A stretch of DNA of 64,000 bases from Nitrospirota bacterium (GTDB lineage: Bacteria > Nitrospirota > Thermodesulfovibrionia > Thermodesulfovibrionales > UBA6898). A program made the position numbers and the translations under genes. This document shows, one piece after another, positions 1-9,209 of the stretch. Below the pieces are notes generated by a model. The model ran no database searches. It saw nothing but the letters and a program-made list of their open reading frames with translations, and was not told the DNA's origin. Location: positions 20,117 through 84,116 of the forward strand of contig JACRMT010000015.1 of NCBI GenBank assembly GCA_016214855.1, read 5' to 3'. Every line of letters begins with the position of its first letter. Within the stretch, counting starts at the first letter, position 1.

Positions 1-233
1 ATGTAACCCCTTGAACTGGCACAGATAAACGAGGAGGAACAACCTATTTGCTGACAGCAGGATCTCCAATAAACCCGTTCCGTTGAATACTAAGGCAACG
101 TGCCCCCTCGTTGCGTATTTTACTGACGAGGGACCATGTTTTCAAGCATATTTTTTACTTTTTTTATCTCACTCTATAGTGCTGAAAGGTTGAAGTTTAC
201 CAATGCTTACCATGATTGCACATAATGAAAGCA

Positions 234-247
234 CTATGATATCATAG
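234..247. promoter_or_regulatory. Perfect 14-bp palindrome upstream of the toxin-antitoxin genes
   Basis: CTATGATATCATAG is a perfect dyad about 40 bases before the PIN toxin start at 286. Toxin-antitoxin operons are normally autorepressed by the antitoxin binding such a dyad, so this is a plausible operator. The rest of 1-285 holds a loose inverted repeat (CCCTCGT/ACGAGGG near 106-133) followed by T-rich sequence, and no gene I can support. Confidence 0.45.
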
Positions 248-285
248 TAGGCAGGCACAGGGACAGAAAAGGGGGGGGAATTAAG

Positions 286-684
286 ATGAAAAAAATTCTT
301 ATTGATACAAATGCGTATGCCGCATTCAAGAAAAATGAAGCTCACGCTGTTACAACACTTACACTAGTAGAATATATAGGCTTTAATATCATCGTGTTAG
401 GCGAATTATTCAGCGGCTTTAAGGGCGGAACCAAAGAGGCAAAAAATAAGGCAGAACTTGAACAATTCCTTGATTCCCCCCGAGTCAACGTCATTCAAAT
501 AGATGAAGAAACCGCAGAGTTTTATGCAAGGATTTACTGGGATCTTAAGCGAAAAGGCAAACCTGTGCCGACTAACGATCTGTGGGTGGCCGCTTCCGCC
601 ATGCGGCATGGCCTGGCTCTCTTTACTTATGATGAGCATTTCGACAACATTGATGGGCTTATTTTACATAACGGAAATTTGTAA
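286..684 (+). CDS. VapC-type PIN-domain ribonuclease toxin
   Basis: A 132-residue PIN-domain protein, the usual length for a VapC toxin, which cleaves RNA in the cytoplasm and is held inactive by its antitoxin. The acidic active-site residues expected for the fold are visible: the Asp in LIDTNAY near residue 8, the Glu in VLGELFSGF near 39, the Asp in PTNDLWVAA near 98 and the Asp in FTYDEHF near 116. A G-rich ribosome site precedes the ATG. A ribbon-helix-helix antitoxin gene follows after 13 bases, the reverse of the usual antitoxin-first order. The protein looks intact, unlike the other toxins in this window. Confidence 0.85.
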   Translation: MKKILIDTNAYAAFKKNEAHAVTTLTLVEYIGFNIIVLGELFSGFKGGTKEAKNKAELEQFLDSPRVNVIQIDEETAEFYARIYWDLKRKGKPVPTNDLWVAASAMRHGLALFTYDEHFDNIDGLILHNGNL

Positions 685-697
685 TCAGGAGGCTGCC

Positions 698-955
698 ATG
701 TCAACAATGACAATTAGAGGACTTGACGATTTAACGATAAAGGCGCTCAAGGAAAAGGCTAAACAGGAAGGGACAAGCATGAATGCAGCTTTGGTGAAAC
801 TTCTTCAGAAAGAATTAGGGCTCAAAAAGAAAAAAAGGACGGTTGTATATAACGATTTAGACCATCTCGCCGGAACCTGGAGCGATAGAGATTATAAAGA
901 GTTCCAGAAGAGGACAGAGGATTTCGAAAAGATAGATGAGGCCATCTGGAAATGA
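698..955 (+). CDS. FitA/VapB-like ribbon-helix-helix antitoxin
   Basis: An 85-residue protein. The N-terminal stretch (TMTIRGLDD, then a helix with EGTSMNAALVKLL) matches the Arc-type ribbon-helix-helix fold used by FitA and VapB antitoxins to bind DNA. The C-terminal half would wrap the toxin. I chose the ATG at 698 because GGAGG lies just upstream, at 688-692, and the fold begins there; the frame is open further upstream but reads over the toxin gene. Its stop overlaps the ATG of a toxin remnant (ATGA at 952), so its original partner was probably that lost toxin. Whether it now neutralises the upstream PIN protein is unknown. Confidence 0.75.
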   Translation: MSTMTIRGLDDLTIKALKEKAKQEGTSMNAALVKLLQKELGLKKKKRTVVYNDLDHLAGTWSDRDYKEFQKRTEDFEKIDEAIWK

Positions 956-1056
956 AACGCGCTCATGCCTTGAGCCTTGGAATTATCCTTGTCACAAACA
1001 ATACCAGGGAATTCGAACGAATAAAAGGGCTAAAAGTTGCCGACTGGACAGCATGA
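952..1056 (+). pseudogene. VapC toxin remnant (C-terminal end only)
   Basis: A 34-codon reading frame starting in an ATGA overlap with the antitoxin. Its sequence, with HALSLGIILVTNNTREF and ending GLKVADW, is the conserved C-terminal end of VapC toxins, including the TNNTREF strand. The catalytic core is missing. The simplest reading is an in-frame internal deletion of about 95-100 codons that kept the translational coupling. It may still be translated as a short peptide, but it cannot be a nuclease. Confidence 0.75.
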
Positions 1057-1166
1057 TTTTTTTCAGGTTCGTGCTGTGGCCTGCAAACGCCTTGCCCGGC
1101 CTGTCGAGACTATTGGACAACATCAACTATTAAGCGTACAAGCTGCTTCAAGATTATTTTTGGTTT

Positions 1167-1433
1167 TCAATATACGCTCGCGCCGCCAATAGACTTCTGT
1201 TCAACAATTTCTACTGGAGCGCTAATCTCGTCGAGTTCTCTCTTGAATCGGGCAAGATCTGAAGAGCTGTCAGAGCGCATCAAGATCATAGTCTCGCCGC
1301 TTTCCACTCTCGCCTTCCACTGAGCAAATGGCACGTGCGGCCACAACAGAGCCAGCCTCCTGGCACTGATATATTGCAGTCTCTTGTCTTCCGTAGCCCG
1401 AAGAATCAGGATATATTTTCCGTTTTCGCTCAT
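1167..1433 (-). CDS. Small hypothetical protein at the end of the pilus operon
   Basis: An 88-residue soluble protein with a good ribosome site (GGAG, five bases before ATG). It has no signal peptide or membrane segment. The second half alternates short strands with a charged helix (SDLARFKRELDEI then APVEIVEQ), loosely like the L7/L12 C-terminal fold, but that is only an impression. It lies 70 bases downstream of the lipoprotein gene on the same strand and may be the last gene of the pilin operon. Function is not recognised. Confidence 0.55.
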   Translation of the reverse strand: MSENGKYILILRATEDKRLQYISARRLALLWPHVPFAQWKARVESGETMILMRSDSSSDLARFKRELDEISAPVEIVEQKSIGGASVY

Positions 1434-1506
1434 ACCAACTCCGCTGAATATTGATTTGCAACTTCAGCTTTGATGGTTAAAGCCTTTTCTTTTCTGAAGC
1501 AATATA

Positions 1507-2250
1507 TCATCTGCTGGACTGAGCCTCAGAGTTTTTCTTCCCAACCTCAACAGTGAAAGGGATGCTTACAACTGCCTCTGCACCGTCAGCATCCTTGATG
1601 GATACCGCAACATCGTAAGTTCCGGAAGTCAGCCCCTGCAAGGCAAGACTGACCATACCCGTATCCGAATCGATCTTCATCCCGCCGGGACCTTTTAATA
1701 GCGTGTAGGAGAGTCGATCACCGTCAGGATCCTCTGCCTGAATAAAGGCTGTATACCCAGTTAATGACGTATTTGCATTTGCCAAATTAGCTTTGGCAAG
1801 CGGCGGAGTGTTCCCGATCACAACGAGCTGCCTAAGCGACACACCCCTCACATCACCTGCAGCAGGAATAACTTCAACCTCGACCGTGTCACCTTTTTTG
1901 AAAGGGCCTCTGAAAACCGGACCTTCCACATCGCTCATTACTTCATCGTTCAGCTTCCATACATAACGAAATGTTACTGTTCCCTCTTTACCGGGCTCGG
2001 CTTCAGCGGACACTGAAAGTTCATCGCCCTTGCGGGGCTGCTGAGGCGTCAGTCGTAACCGTGCAATTCTTGGCACAGAGGTCGCACTGTCTATTTTATT
2101 CATGAGCGGCGGTTGCTCTATCGGCGACACCGGCCCTGGCTCCTGCTGAGCAGAAGAGCTGACTGCTCTTCTGGCGTCCTGCCGTTCACAGGCAATCGCG
2201 CAAAAAGCGAGAAGAAAAGCTCCGAATAGTGTTAGTGCGAGTCGACCCAT
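1507..2250 (-). CDS. Lipoprotein with Ig/cadherin-like domains, pilus operon
   Basis: A 247-residue predicted lipoprotein. An N-terminal hydrophobic segment ends in a lipobox-like Ala-Ile-Ala-Cys with the Cys near residue 21, so it should be lipidated and membrane-anchored. A Pro/Ser-rich linker follows, then two beta-sandwich-like parts. The first includes TPQQPRKGDELSVSAEA, and the second has the DPDGDRLSY and KDADGAEAVVSIPFTV patterns of putative Ig or cadherin-like domains. The start overlaps the upstream pseudopilin gene by 19 bases, so the two are probably co-translated. A role in pilus or surface assembly is inferred from location only. Confidence 0.7.
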   Translation of the reverse strand: MGRLALTLFGAFLLAFCAIACERQDARRAVSSSAQQEPGPVSPIEQPPLMNKIDSATSVPRIARLRLTPQQPRKGDELSVSAEAEPGKEGTVTFRYVWKLNDEVMSDVEGPVFRGPFKKGDTVEVEVIPAAGDVRGVSLRQLVVIGNTPPLAKANLANANTSLTGYTAFIQAEDPDGDRLSYTLLKGPGGMKIDSDTGMVSLALQGLTSGTYDVAVSIKDADGAEAVVSIPFTVEVGKKNSEAQSSR

Positions 2251-2915
2251 TGCGTGGCGCCCTTATCCCATTGGCACATCCTGATTAATCCGGCCGAATT
2301 AATAGCTACAGCAAAGGCATCCTTGCCATTACTGAGGTAAAATGACCCTCCGCCTGCGGTGCCATCGATCGGGAACCCCATTGAGTTTAGAGCGAGACAT
2401 GGCATGTTATTGCAAGGCGGAGTGTTAGGAGGTGTTTGATTGCCAAGATCTACGAATCCGGCTGGTACCACGCCGTTACCGCACGCGCCCTTATTCACCG
2501 TTGCAGTATTCCGATTATTATCCTGATAGGTCCGGCTGAAGGTAACTCTATTCGGCAGTATCTTGGCTGCAGCCCAGCCGGCCGGATTCGTCGCCTCAGC
2601 AGCTATACGCACGTTATTGCCGTCCGTATCTTCGTACCGGAATATCTGATATGCGTTAGTCGCAGTGTTAAACACCACAAAGACCTTCCGGCGACGCAGA
2701 ACTCCATTGACGATACTACCAGCGCCCTGGGCTGCTGCTTCGTTCTGGGCCAACTTGAGATCATCCATAAGCTGCTTCGCCGCAGCCTTCACCTTGGTCT
2801 CTGAACTCATCAGTGATAAAAACTCAGGAATAGCAAGCATAGCAAGAATCGCAATGATAGCTACTACTACCATCAGTTCTACCAACGTGATTCCGTGCTT
2901 GTTCTGAACTATCAC
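2232..2915 (-). CDS. GspH/FimT-type minor pseudopilin
   Basis: A 227-residue minor pilin. I chose the GTG at 2915: it overlaps the PilY1 stop as GTGA, has GGAGG eight bases upstream, and gives an eight-residue leader before the prepilin peptidase site (HG/ITLVEL). A hydrophobic helix follows, then the GspH-type pattern (KQLMDDLKLAQNEAAAQG). The C-terminal part ends with YLSNGKDAFAV and a Trp-containing tail very like the pilin at 9953-10738, so the two are paralogs. FimT/GspH proteins sit at the pilus tip and can bind DNA, but no such activity can be read here. Confidence 0.82.
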   Translation of the reverse strand: MIVQNKHGITLVELMVVVAIIAILAMLAIPEFLSLMSSETKVKAAAKQLMDDLKLAQNEAAAQGAGSIVNGVLRRRKVFVVFNTATNAYQIFRYEDTDGNNVRIAAEATNPAGWAAAKILPNRVTFSRTYQDNNRNTATVNKGACGNGVVPAGFVDLGNQTPPNTPPCNNMPCLALNSMGFPIDGTAGGGSFYLSNGKDAFAVAINSAGLIRMCQWDKGATQWVDSH

Positions 2916-5900
2916 TGCAACGTCCTCCACCAAAGCGTCTTAACAGGGTTCTCCTGCACTGCATTCGACGTGAAATTGCCATCACCAAGCTGGATAAACT
3001 TCCCGTCAAAGGAGAGAATGGACACATGGTTATTCTCTATCGCAAGACCACCCACAACAGGGGAGCCGATATCCTTTGAGAGGGTTAAGACCGTCTTCTT
3101 TCCAGGAATTGCCGTGTCGTCAGTTGGCTTGAGAGAAAGCGCCATAAATCGTCCGGTTGCGGCAGTTCTCACTTCATCAGGCCGCAATCCGATATCTGTG
3201 TACCCCTTTGCCGTGCCGATGTATATATTCCCTTTAGAATCAACAAGGGGTTGAATCCATATCTTTTCGCCATCATTTGTGGCAAAACTCTTGTCGTCCA
3301 GACTGGCCCAGAGGTTCGTAAGTGTTTTGTTGCTCTCAAACTGAAACGCATAGAGGTGATATTTAGTGGTTGCCTCATCCTGAAGACTCTCCCTGCCTCC
3401 TGTGCCAAATATGAGCTTATGTCCGGAGACAGCAACCATCGACCCAATAGGCTCCTTTACGCCTGCCGGAGGTGTTGATGTAACTTCTGGCATCGCAAGC
3501 GTCGTGGAATCTGCCGGCACAAAAAATGCCGGTCCATTTCCTGCCGTGCCGTCTGCCGCAATACTCACCCCGTCGACTGCGCGCAACATCCAGAGTCGAC
3601 CCTGCATATCACCGAAGACCACATAATCATCAGTACCATTGTTCCCATAATCCATCAGAGCAGGAATCGAAGGGGTATAGTTTACATTCTCAGCGTCGCC
3701 GGTATATATAAGCTTTGTCTCCCATACAATATCACCAGTACGGAAGTTGAGGCCGAAAGCGCTCAACCCCTGAACGTTATGAGCAGGGCCCAAAGGATTC
3801 GTATCCACTGGCCTCAACCATGGAGCTGTGAGGATTACATTGGTGTCGAGTGTCGTGCCGATCTGAACCCTACCGATAGCAACTCCCTTGGAATTACCCA
3901 TATTCGGATCAAAATTAAGTCCTGTTGTCAGACCCTCTGCTGAAGTGTAGGTGCTTGGAAAACTGCTCGTCGGATAGTAATTCCTTATCGGGTTAGTAGA
4001 GCTTACCGGATTAACCTTGCTGCTATAGGTCCGCTCCCAAAGCACTGAAGGGTTGTATGGATCAGAGACATCAAGCGCAAAAACGATACCCTCACTGATC
4101 ACACCTGGCTGTGCAGTTGATGCCGTGGCCACCAGTATCGTCCGCCACTGATTTGGTGTGCTGATATCATTGTCATGATCCACGAAGAAATCTCCGACAG
4201 CAGGCGAACTGTCAACAGAGACAGCATATGAAAAGACCGGACAGATACAGTGGTTTGGATCTGTAGTCGGGTCGCAACTTGTTATCGTCTCACCCGGATT
4301 GCAGTCTGTAAAGGTCTGATTCTTCAAAGAAGTAAGAAGCGCTGACGGAATATACGCCCAAATCTCCTTACCCCTGTTGCTGCCGGACTTATCGCTGTAA
4401 GTCTTTGATGTGCCGTCCCAGGCCGCCGCATAAAATGCATGCAGCATACCATCGTGTCCTCCGGCAAATACTATCTTGTCCCGGCTGCCGGCGCCGCTAA
4501 CGAGGGTGCTGCGGGTCAACACTGCAGGGGTTGAGTGTTCGATGCCCCCAAGCCTTTTGCTCAGGTCATCAGTGCCGGCAGGCAGGGTTTCGCTTGCATT
4601 CTTGCGTCCGCGAACAGAATGAACCAACGCCTTGACACCGTTCAGCGTTTTTGTTGCATCCGGATCAAGATAATGCCAGAGCTTTGTTGTATCTGTCTGT
4701 GCAGCGCCGATATTGCCAATCTCAAAGGCCAGTTTTGTTGTTGAGCCTGGCAGGGTGGTGAAGATGTATCGTGACGAATTTGAACTTGTCGGATTGGCCG
4801 GATTGGCGCCACTGGCTCCTGCCGGAGGCATTACGGAATTTGCACCCGCATCCCAAAGCTTGGTAGCAGGATTTGTTGTGACATCAATGGCGTACAGGTG
4901 TCCCTTGTACCCGGGGAATTCAAAAGTAGCCTTATACAGTATGTTGTCTTTTTGAACAGCGCCGGCCTTGACATATTCGTTCGGTACAATCTGCAGCTGC
5001 AGTCCGAGCAGAGAATTTAGAACATATTTTGTGCCGCAGGTTGTAGACTTGTCCCAGTCAACATCGCAACTAGTTAATAGAGGTCCAAACTGCAACCCAG
5101 TAGCAGTTGCAGAGCAGGTTGCAACGCCACCTGTGTCGTATGTAATATTTTTTGTAGGCGTGCAAATTGACTGACTGGCTGTATTAGGCGTACAAACGCT
5201 GCAGCCGCCGGTCACATCATCCGTTACATCGGCAATACTGGTTAACAACGGAGCGGGAATGGCAGCTTTAGGCGGGGGACCCACGACAGCAGCAACCCCT
5301 GTTGGAAAGGTGACCCTGATTTCCTTAATATTTAAGTCTGCGCCAGGCGCCGTGGTACCACTGCCGTACGGCTGAAGACTTCCGATTTTGAGACCCATAA
5401 GTGTATTGGTGGTCGGGTTATAGGTGGTGCCATCGCTGCTGATATACACGCCGCAGACATTCGTCGAAATATTTTCGATAATATTTGTAAGGTCAATCTG
5501 GAGCTTCGGACAGGTTGAACCGGCAGTGCAGGTGCACGACCCGGTCAGCGCAGGATAATTGGGCGGATTGGGTGTATTTAAGACAGCCTCTATGGTCACG
5601 ATGTAGGGATTCGTAAATTTAGAATCGATAATATCACTATTAAATTTCAGATCAAGCAGTCTTTCATTTGGCGTTATGATGCCGGAATTATTGCAGACCA
5701 GATATTTATGCCCTGCCAGATATGCAACATACCCCTGTGAAGGACTTCCGTTTATCCGGCCGCCCACAAAATAGTCATATGCAGGAGGAGCTGCTGCCCG
5801 CGGACTTGAATAGGCGGTTGTGTCCTTGTCATGGATAAATCTCTGGACTGTCGAGTTCCAGGCATAATCAGGAGACGGCGACATGAGCGGCCGGAAGTTC

Positions 5901-7555
5901 TTGACATGACCAGAGGCAGGCATATGCACCCAGCCGGCGCACTGGTTGATAAAATGCGTAGTCCCTTCAACCGCTATTTTGGTCTGGTCGCAAGAAGATA
6001 TATCATTGCAAAGCCCGCCATTTGTATCAAGTCGCGGCGGCACGTATGTTTTCTTGGTCAGAAATCCACCGGTTGTGACCGTGTTGCCGGCAGTCTTATT
6101 GCCATCATACTGATATGACCCTTCCATAGTCTCAAGTGAGGCACACTCGAAAAGGCCTGCGTTGCCTCTTTCGAGAAAGCCCCTTATTTCACTCATGATT
6201 GTTACCTGATCAGCAGGCGGTATTTTGCAGCCCGTAGCATAACCAGCGTAGTAACATATATTCTGACCTATGGGACTGAGGGCACTATCTCCCGGACATT
6301 CCGTTGCATTAATAACACCGGTGCCGCAGGTCGGAGAGGCGCAACTCATGGCTGCGCCAGGGACAGAGCAATATTTACGATTTCCATTTGCATTATCGGA
6401 AATACATGTTGCAGTATCAGGCACCCCAGAACTACAAGTTGGAGCTACGCATGAGTATCTATTAGGGTTATTATCTTTACTGCATCGATTTGCACCTGTT
6501 GTGCAATAACCTGTTCTAAAACTATAGCCATTCGGACAGCTCGCAGTGGCACATGAAGCAGCTGTCGCAGCCTTGTAACAGGTAGAAGGCCATGTTGTAC
6601 ACTGCGCAGCATTTACGGCATAACCGGAAGGACAAGAACCACTTACTGAACATTTATCACCGCACCCGTCGTCGATGATCCAGTGCGGGGCCCATAGCAG
6701 CTGAAAGTTGTCCAGATCGCCCGCAATTACCTCTTCTTTTGTAATTGTACTGAAAATATCATAAACCCGCGAACCCAGACCGGAAGCCTTGAGGTAATCA
6801 AGCAAAATGCTCGTAGCCCCTTCCCCAAGCACTGCCACTTTAGGGGGAATGCCTGTGAGCACTTTGTCCACAGGGGCAGAAAAATCATAGTTGGAGACAT
6901 GATACTTCATGGATGTGTAGTAGCTGAGAGCAGCATCAAACGATGCTTTTTTGGTTGAGTCCAGGGCATTATAGTCATTAATATCGATAACAAAAGGGCC
7001 ACCCCGATAATTAACCGGCGATGTGGTGCCTGAGGTTGTAGCCGTGCTGTGCTTGATCTGGACCGTTGCGTCTGTACCGCTCTTATTGATAAAGAAATCA
7101 ATTGCATGGCGCCCCTTGGTGTCCGCCGTATCGGGAGCGGTAATGGTGCCCCCCGGGCCGACCTCCTTGTTAGGATTAATTACCCAGTAAGCGGGAACAC
7201 CAATCTTTAATATATCATAAATAAAGCCATAAGCCTGGAAGGTGCCCTGATCGTTCAGGCTGGAGTCACATTCAGCATGATACGTTGTAGTGCCGATCTT
7301 GCCATATGCGTAATCCTTATACTCCGGACATTTGGCAGTATCGAGCGCAAAGGTGGCAGGATTAGAAAAACATTCCTTGTTCGGCTGCCAGCACGGGTCG
7401 AACGGTATGATAATTGACCCCTTTGGGAACGTCCGTGAAGCAGCATTAACATTGGGCGCAAATACAAACAGGCAGATAATAACCAGCAGAAAGGATACCA
7501 CCTGCCTCATCCATGCCCTTACCCCTGTTGACTTATACGCATGCATCTGTTTCAT
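2912..7555 (-). CDS. pilY1: PilY1-like type IV pilus tip/adhesin protein
   Basis: A 1547-residue secreted protein with a signal peptide (hydrophobic 18-35, cleavage after NVNA). The C-terminal half (about 950-1540) is the PilY1 beta-propeller, seen in the blades IVFAGGHDGMLHAF, GDMQGRLWML and IYIGTAKGY. Acidic loops such as DHDNDIS could bind calcium. The N-terminal half lacks a recognisable von Willebrand A MIDAS motif and instead carries a cysteine-rich repeat insert (about residues 292-443; see 6225-6680). PilY1 promotes pilus extension and adhesion at the tip. It lies after pilX and overlaps the pseudopilin gene by four bases, the conserved minor-pilin order. Confidence 0.88.
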   Translation of the reverse strand: MKQMHAYKSTGVRAWMRQVVSFLLVIICLFVFAPNVNAASRTFPKGSIIIPFDPCWQPNKECFSNPATFALDTAKCPEYKDYAYGKIGTTTYHAECDSSLNDQGTFQAYGFIYDILKIGVPAYWVINPNKEVGPGGTITAPDTADTKGRHAIDFFINKSGTDATVQIKHSTATTSGTTSPVNYRGGPFVIDINDYNALDSTKKASFDAALSYYTSMKYHVSNYDFSAPVDKVLTGIPPKVAVLGEGATSILLDYLKASGLGSRVYDIFSTITKEEVIAGDLDNFQLLWAPHWIIDDGCGDKCSVSGSCPSGYAVNAAQCTTWPSTCYKAATAASCATASCPNGYSFRTGYCTTGANRCSKDNNPNRYSCVAPTCSSGVPDTATCISDNANGNRKYCSVPGAAMSCASPTCGTGVINATECPGDSALSPIGQNICYYAGYATGCKIPPADQVTIMSEIRGFLERGNAGLFECASLETMEGSYQYDGNKTAGNTVTTGGFLTKKTYVPPRLDTNGGLCNDISSCDQTKIAVEGTTHFINQCAGWVHMPASGHVKNFRPLMSPSPDYAWNSTVQRFIHDKDTTAYSSPRAAAPPAYDYFVGGRINGSPSQGYVAYLAGHKYLVCNNSGIITPNERLLDLKFNSDIIDSKFTNPYIVTIEAVLNTPNPPNYPALTGSCTCTAGSTCPKLQIDLTNIIENISTNVCGVYISSDGTTYNPTTNTLMGLKIGSLQPYGSGTTAPGADLNIKEIRVTFPTGVAAVVGPPPKAAIPAPLLTSIADVTDDVTGGCSVCTPNTASQSICTPTKNITYDTGGVATCSATATGLQFGPLLTSCDVDWDKSTTCGTKYVLNSLLGLQLQIVPNEYVKAGAVQKDNILYKATFEFPGYKGHLYAIDVTTNPATKLWDAGANSVMPPAGASGANPANPTSSNSSRYIFTTLPGSTTKLAFEIGNIGAAQTDTTKLWHYLDPDATKTLNGVKALVHSVRGRKNASETLPAGTDDLSKRLGGIEHSTPAVLTRSTLVSGAGSRDKIVFAGGHDGMLHAFYAAAWDGTSKTYSDKSGSNRGKEIWAYIPSALLTSLKNQTFTDCNPGETITSCDPTTDPNHCICPVFSYAVSVDSSPAVGDFFVDHDNDISTPNQWRTILVATASTAQPGVISEGIVFALDVSDPYNPSVLWERTYSSKVNPVSSTNPIRNYYPTSSFPSTYTSAEGLTTGLNFDPNMGNSKGVAIGRVQIGTTLDTNVILTAPWLRPVDTNPLGPAHNVQGLSAFGLNFRTGDIVWETKLIYTGDAENVNYTPSIPALMDYGNNGTDDYVVFGDMQGRLWMLRAVDGVSIAADGTAGNGPAFFVPADSTTLAMPEVTSTPPAGVKEPIGSMVAVSGHKLIFGTGGRESLQDEATTKYHLYAFQFESNKTLTNLWASLDDKSFATNDGEKIWIQPLVDSKGNIYIGTAKGYTDIGLRPDEVRTAATGRFMALSLKPTDDTAIPGKKTVLTLSKDIGSPVVGGLAIENNHVSILSFDGKFIQLGDGNFTSNAVQENPVKTLWWRTLQ
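6225..6680 (-). other. Cysteine-rich repeat insert within PilY1
   Basis: This segment of the PilY1-like protein contains about two dozen cysteines in loosely repeated units of the kind CPSGY...C...C, CPNGYSF...C and CGTGV...CPG. It follows the DDGCGDKC motif and ends before IMSEIRGF. The spacing suggests a chain of small disulphide-bonded modules. It lies where many PilY1 proteins have a variable adhesive N-terminal domain. Ligand unknown. Confidence 0.6.
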
Positions 7556-7625
7556 GTTCTTTCTCCTTCCATCAAGACTGCGTTATTCTTAAATATTTCT
7601 TTCATGCAAAATCATCCCACATTCA

Positions 7626-8213
7626 TTAAAGTGTCTGTCGGGTAGTCCCCGGCGCCGAGACGCTCTCGGATGTTTTCCCGCTTTTCTGAACGCCAGTCCC
7701 AAGTTGAGCGTAGGGGCTGCCGGCTCCAGTAAATAGCAGCATCGCCTCTATTGTGGAGGTTGTTCCTGTAGCGCCGTCAGTGCCAGTAGCAACTGCAACT
7801 ATAATCTGATCTCTATCATTGGTAAAATCATTGTCACCATCGTCATTGTCCTTAAGAAAGACATTGTACCCAGCTGCTGCAAGGTCGTTCATTAAGTCAC
7901 TTGCCGGCGCAGGCAATATGCCGGTCCTGTCTTTATACGCTGAGTCACTTGTATCAAGAAGGTTGCCCAACTGACCGCACCAGTTCGGCGGTATGCAGTT
8001 GTTCTGCCAGAGCTGATCCCTCATCTTCTCGACACCGGCCGTGGCTACATAATACCCCTGAGTCTTTTCCCTGGCCGTAGCAAGTGCCCTGAAATAGGAA
8101 GTCATGGTAAAAATAAGCGCACTTGCCACAAGAAGCAGGATAAGCGAAAAAAGCATTGCAATGACAAGGGCAATACCCTTTTGATTTCCAATAATTGCTC
8201 GACTATTTTTCAA
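7626..8213 (-). CDS. pilX: PilX-like minor pilin
   Basis: A 195-residue type IV pilus minor pilin. The N-terminus (KGIALVIAMLFSLILLLVASALIF) is the PilX pattern, with a leader Gly followed by a long hydrophobic helix and no FTL motif, then the conserved Ala-Thr-Ala-Gly-Val-Glu-Lys segment. I place the start at the TTG at 8213, because GGAGG lies nine bases upstream and it gives a 13-residue leader; the frame is open further upstream but reads over pilW. It overlaps the pilW end by 11 bases. PilX belongs to the PilVWX-PilY1 priming complex at the pilus tip. Confidence 0.75.
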   Translation of the reverse strand: MKNSRAIIGNQKGIALVIAMLFSLILLLVASALIFTMTSYFRALATAREKTQGYYVATAGVEKMRDQLWQNNCIPPNWCGQLGNLLDTSDSAYKDRTGILPAPASDLMNDLAAAGYNVFLKDNDDGDNDFTNDRDQIIVAVATGTDGATGTTSTIEAMLLFTGAGSPYAQLGTGVQKSGKTSESVSAPGTTRQTL

Positions 8214-9207
8214 GATTCTTAACCTCCACACGTTTTGAAAGAAGCATGCGCCTGAAACTGTCGCCCGGTGCATTATAGGTTGTGCCAAGTGCTGCACTTG
8301 TGCCGACAACATAGGACGTGTTATTCACAAAATTTCTTTCAGGAAAGTCTGAACGCACTAACAGCCAGATATTGATAGCCTTGATATTCGTTATATCCGT
8401 CGCTGCAACGGTATTCTGAACCGTCCCGTCACTCAGGATATATTCGAACTGCAGGGCATCCACCCCACCCCAGGCAGTGCCGCCCGCCCTGTCGTGGGCC
8501 TCAAGCAGCACATCATTGTTGGTTGTACAGTTGCTGTTCCAGCTTACTATGCGCAGATCCCTTCCGTTAACGTCGAACCTTTTGCGTGTAACAACATATA
8601 CATTACTCCCATTATTTAAAGCCTGATCAAGGGCAGGTGTGATCGTCAGTGAAGTCCCTCCAAAGGCAGTGACCTGATACGCCCTGTTCAGAATCGTCGG
8701 CGCAAGCGTATCAAAAGTGACAAAGGCTCTCGCATTTTCTGTCGCATTACCGCCCAAACTCAGACCGCTGACATTCGCATATGAAGCATTTACCGGTATT
8801 GTAACAGCACCCGAAGCGGCTGCAGCATTCATAACAAGAAAAGGTATTGCAGCACCTGCCGTATTATTGAGTACCTGTTCTGATGTCAGAAAGGTAAGGG
8901 TGTCGAAAGGAGCTGCATTGGTATGCGTAAGAGAATTCGTCGCAGTGCCTGCACCGCAGAAGGTTACATTCGGCGTAGCGCCTACAAAAAGACCTGAGAG
9001 CCTCAACTCCTCTGTCATGTAATTAAGTATCCGCTGGCCCTTCTGTGTCAGTTCCTGATTGATCTGGACATCGGCCATGCGCTGTCCAAGAAAGGAAAAT
9101 GTTGGATAGGCAACAGCTATAAACATCAGGAAGATAACCATTGCGATCATCAGTTCAACAAGCGTTGTCCCTGCTCGGCTTTTTATCTTATGCATGTAGT
9201 TACCCAT
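8203..9207 (-). CDS. pilW: PilW-like minor pilin
   Basis: A 334-residue pilin with a short basic leader ending Ala-Gly, then TTLVELMIAMVIFLMFIAVAYPTF, a class III signal peptide for prepilin peptidase and the inner-membrane helix. The long C-terminal domain with the RILNYMTEELRLSG segment is the PilW pattern. It lies one gene upstream of pilX and three bases after the PilV-like gene, in the standard minor-pilin order. Identity rests on the N-terminal motif and gene order, because PilW C-termini are poorly conserved. Confidence 0.8.
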   Translation of the reverse strand: MGNYMHKIKSRAGTTLVELMIAMVIFLMFIAVAYPTFSFLGQRMADVQINQELTQKGQRILNYMTEELRLSGLFVGATPNVTFCGAGTATNSLTHTNAAPFDTLTFLTSEQVLNNTAGAAIPFLVMNAAAASGAVTIPVNASYANVSGLSLGGNATENARAFVTFDTLAPTILNRAYQVTAFGGTSLTITPALDQALNNGSNVYVVTRKRFDVNGRDLRIVSWNSNCTTNNDVLLEAHDRAGGTAWGGVDALQFEYILSDGTVQNTVAATDITNIKAINIWLLVRSDFPERNFVNNTSYVVGTSAALGTTYNAPGDSFRRMLLSKRVEVKNLEK

Positions 9208-9209
9208 GG

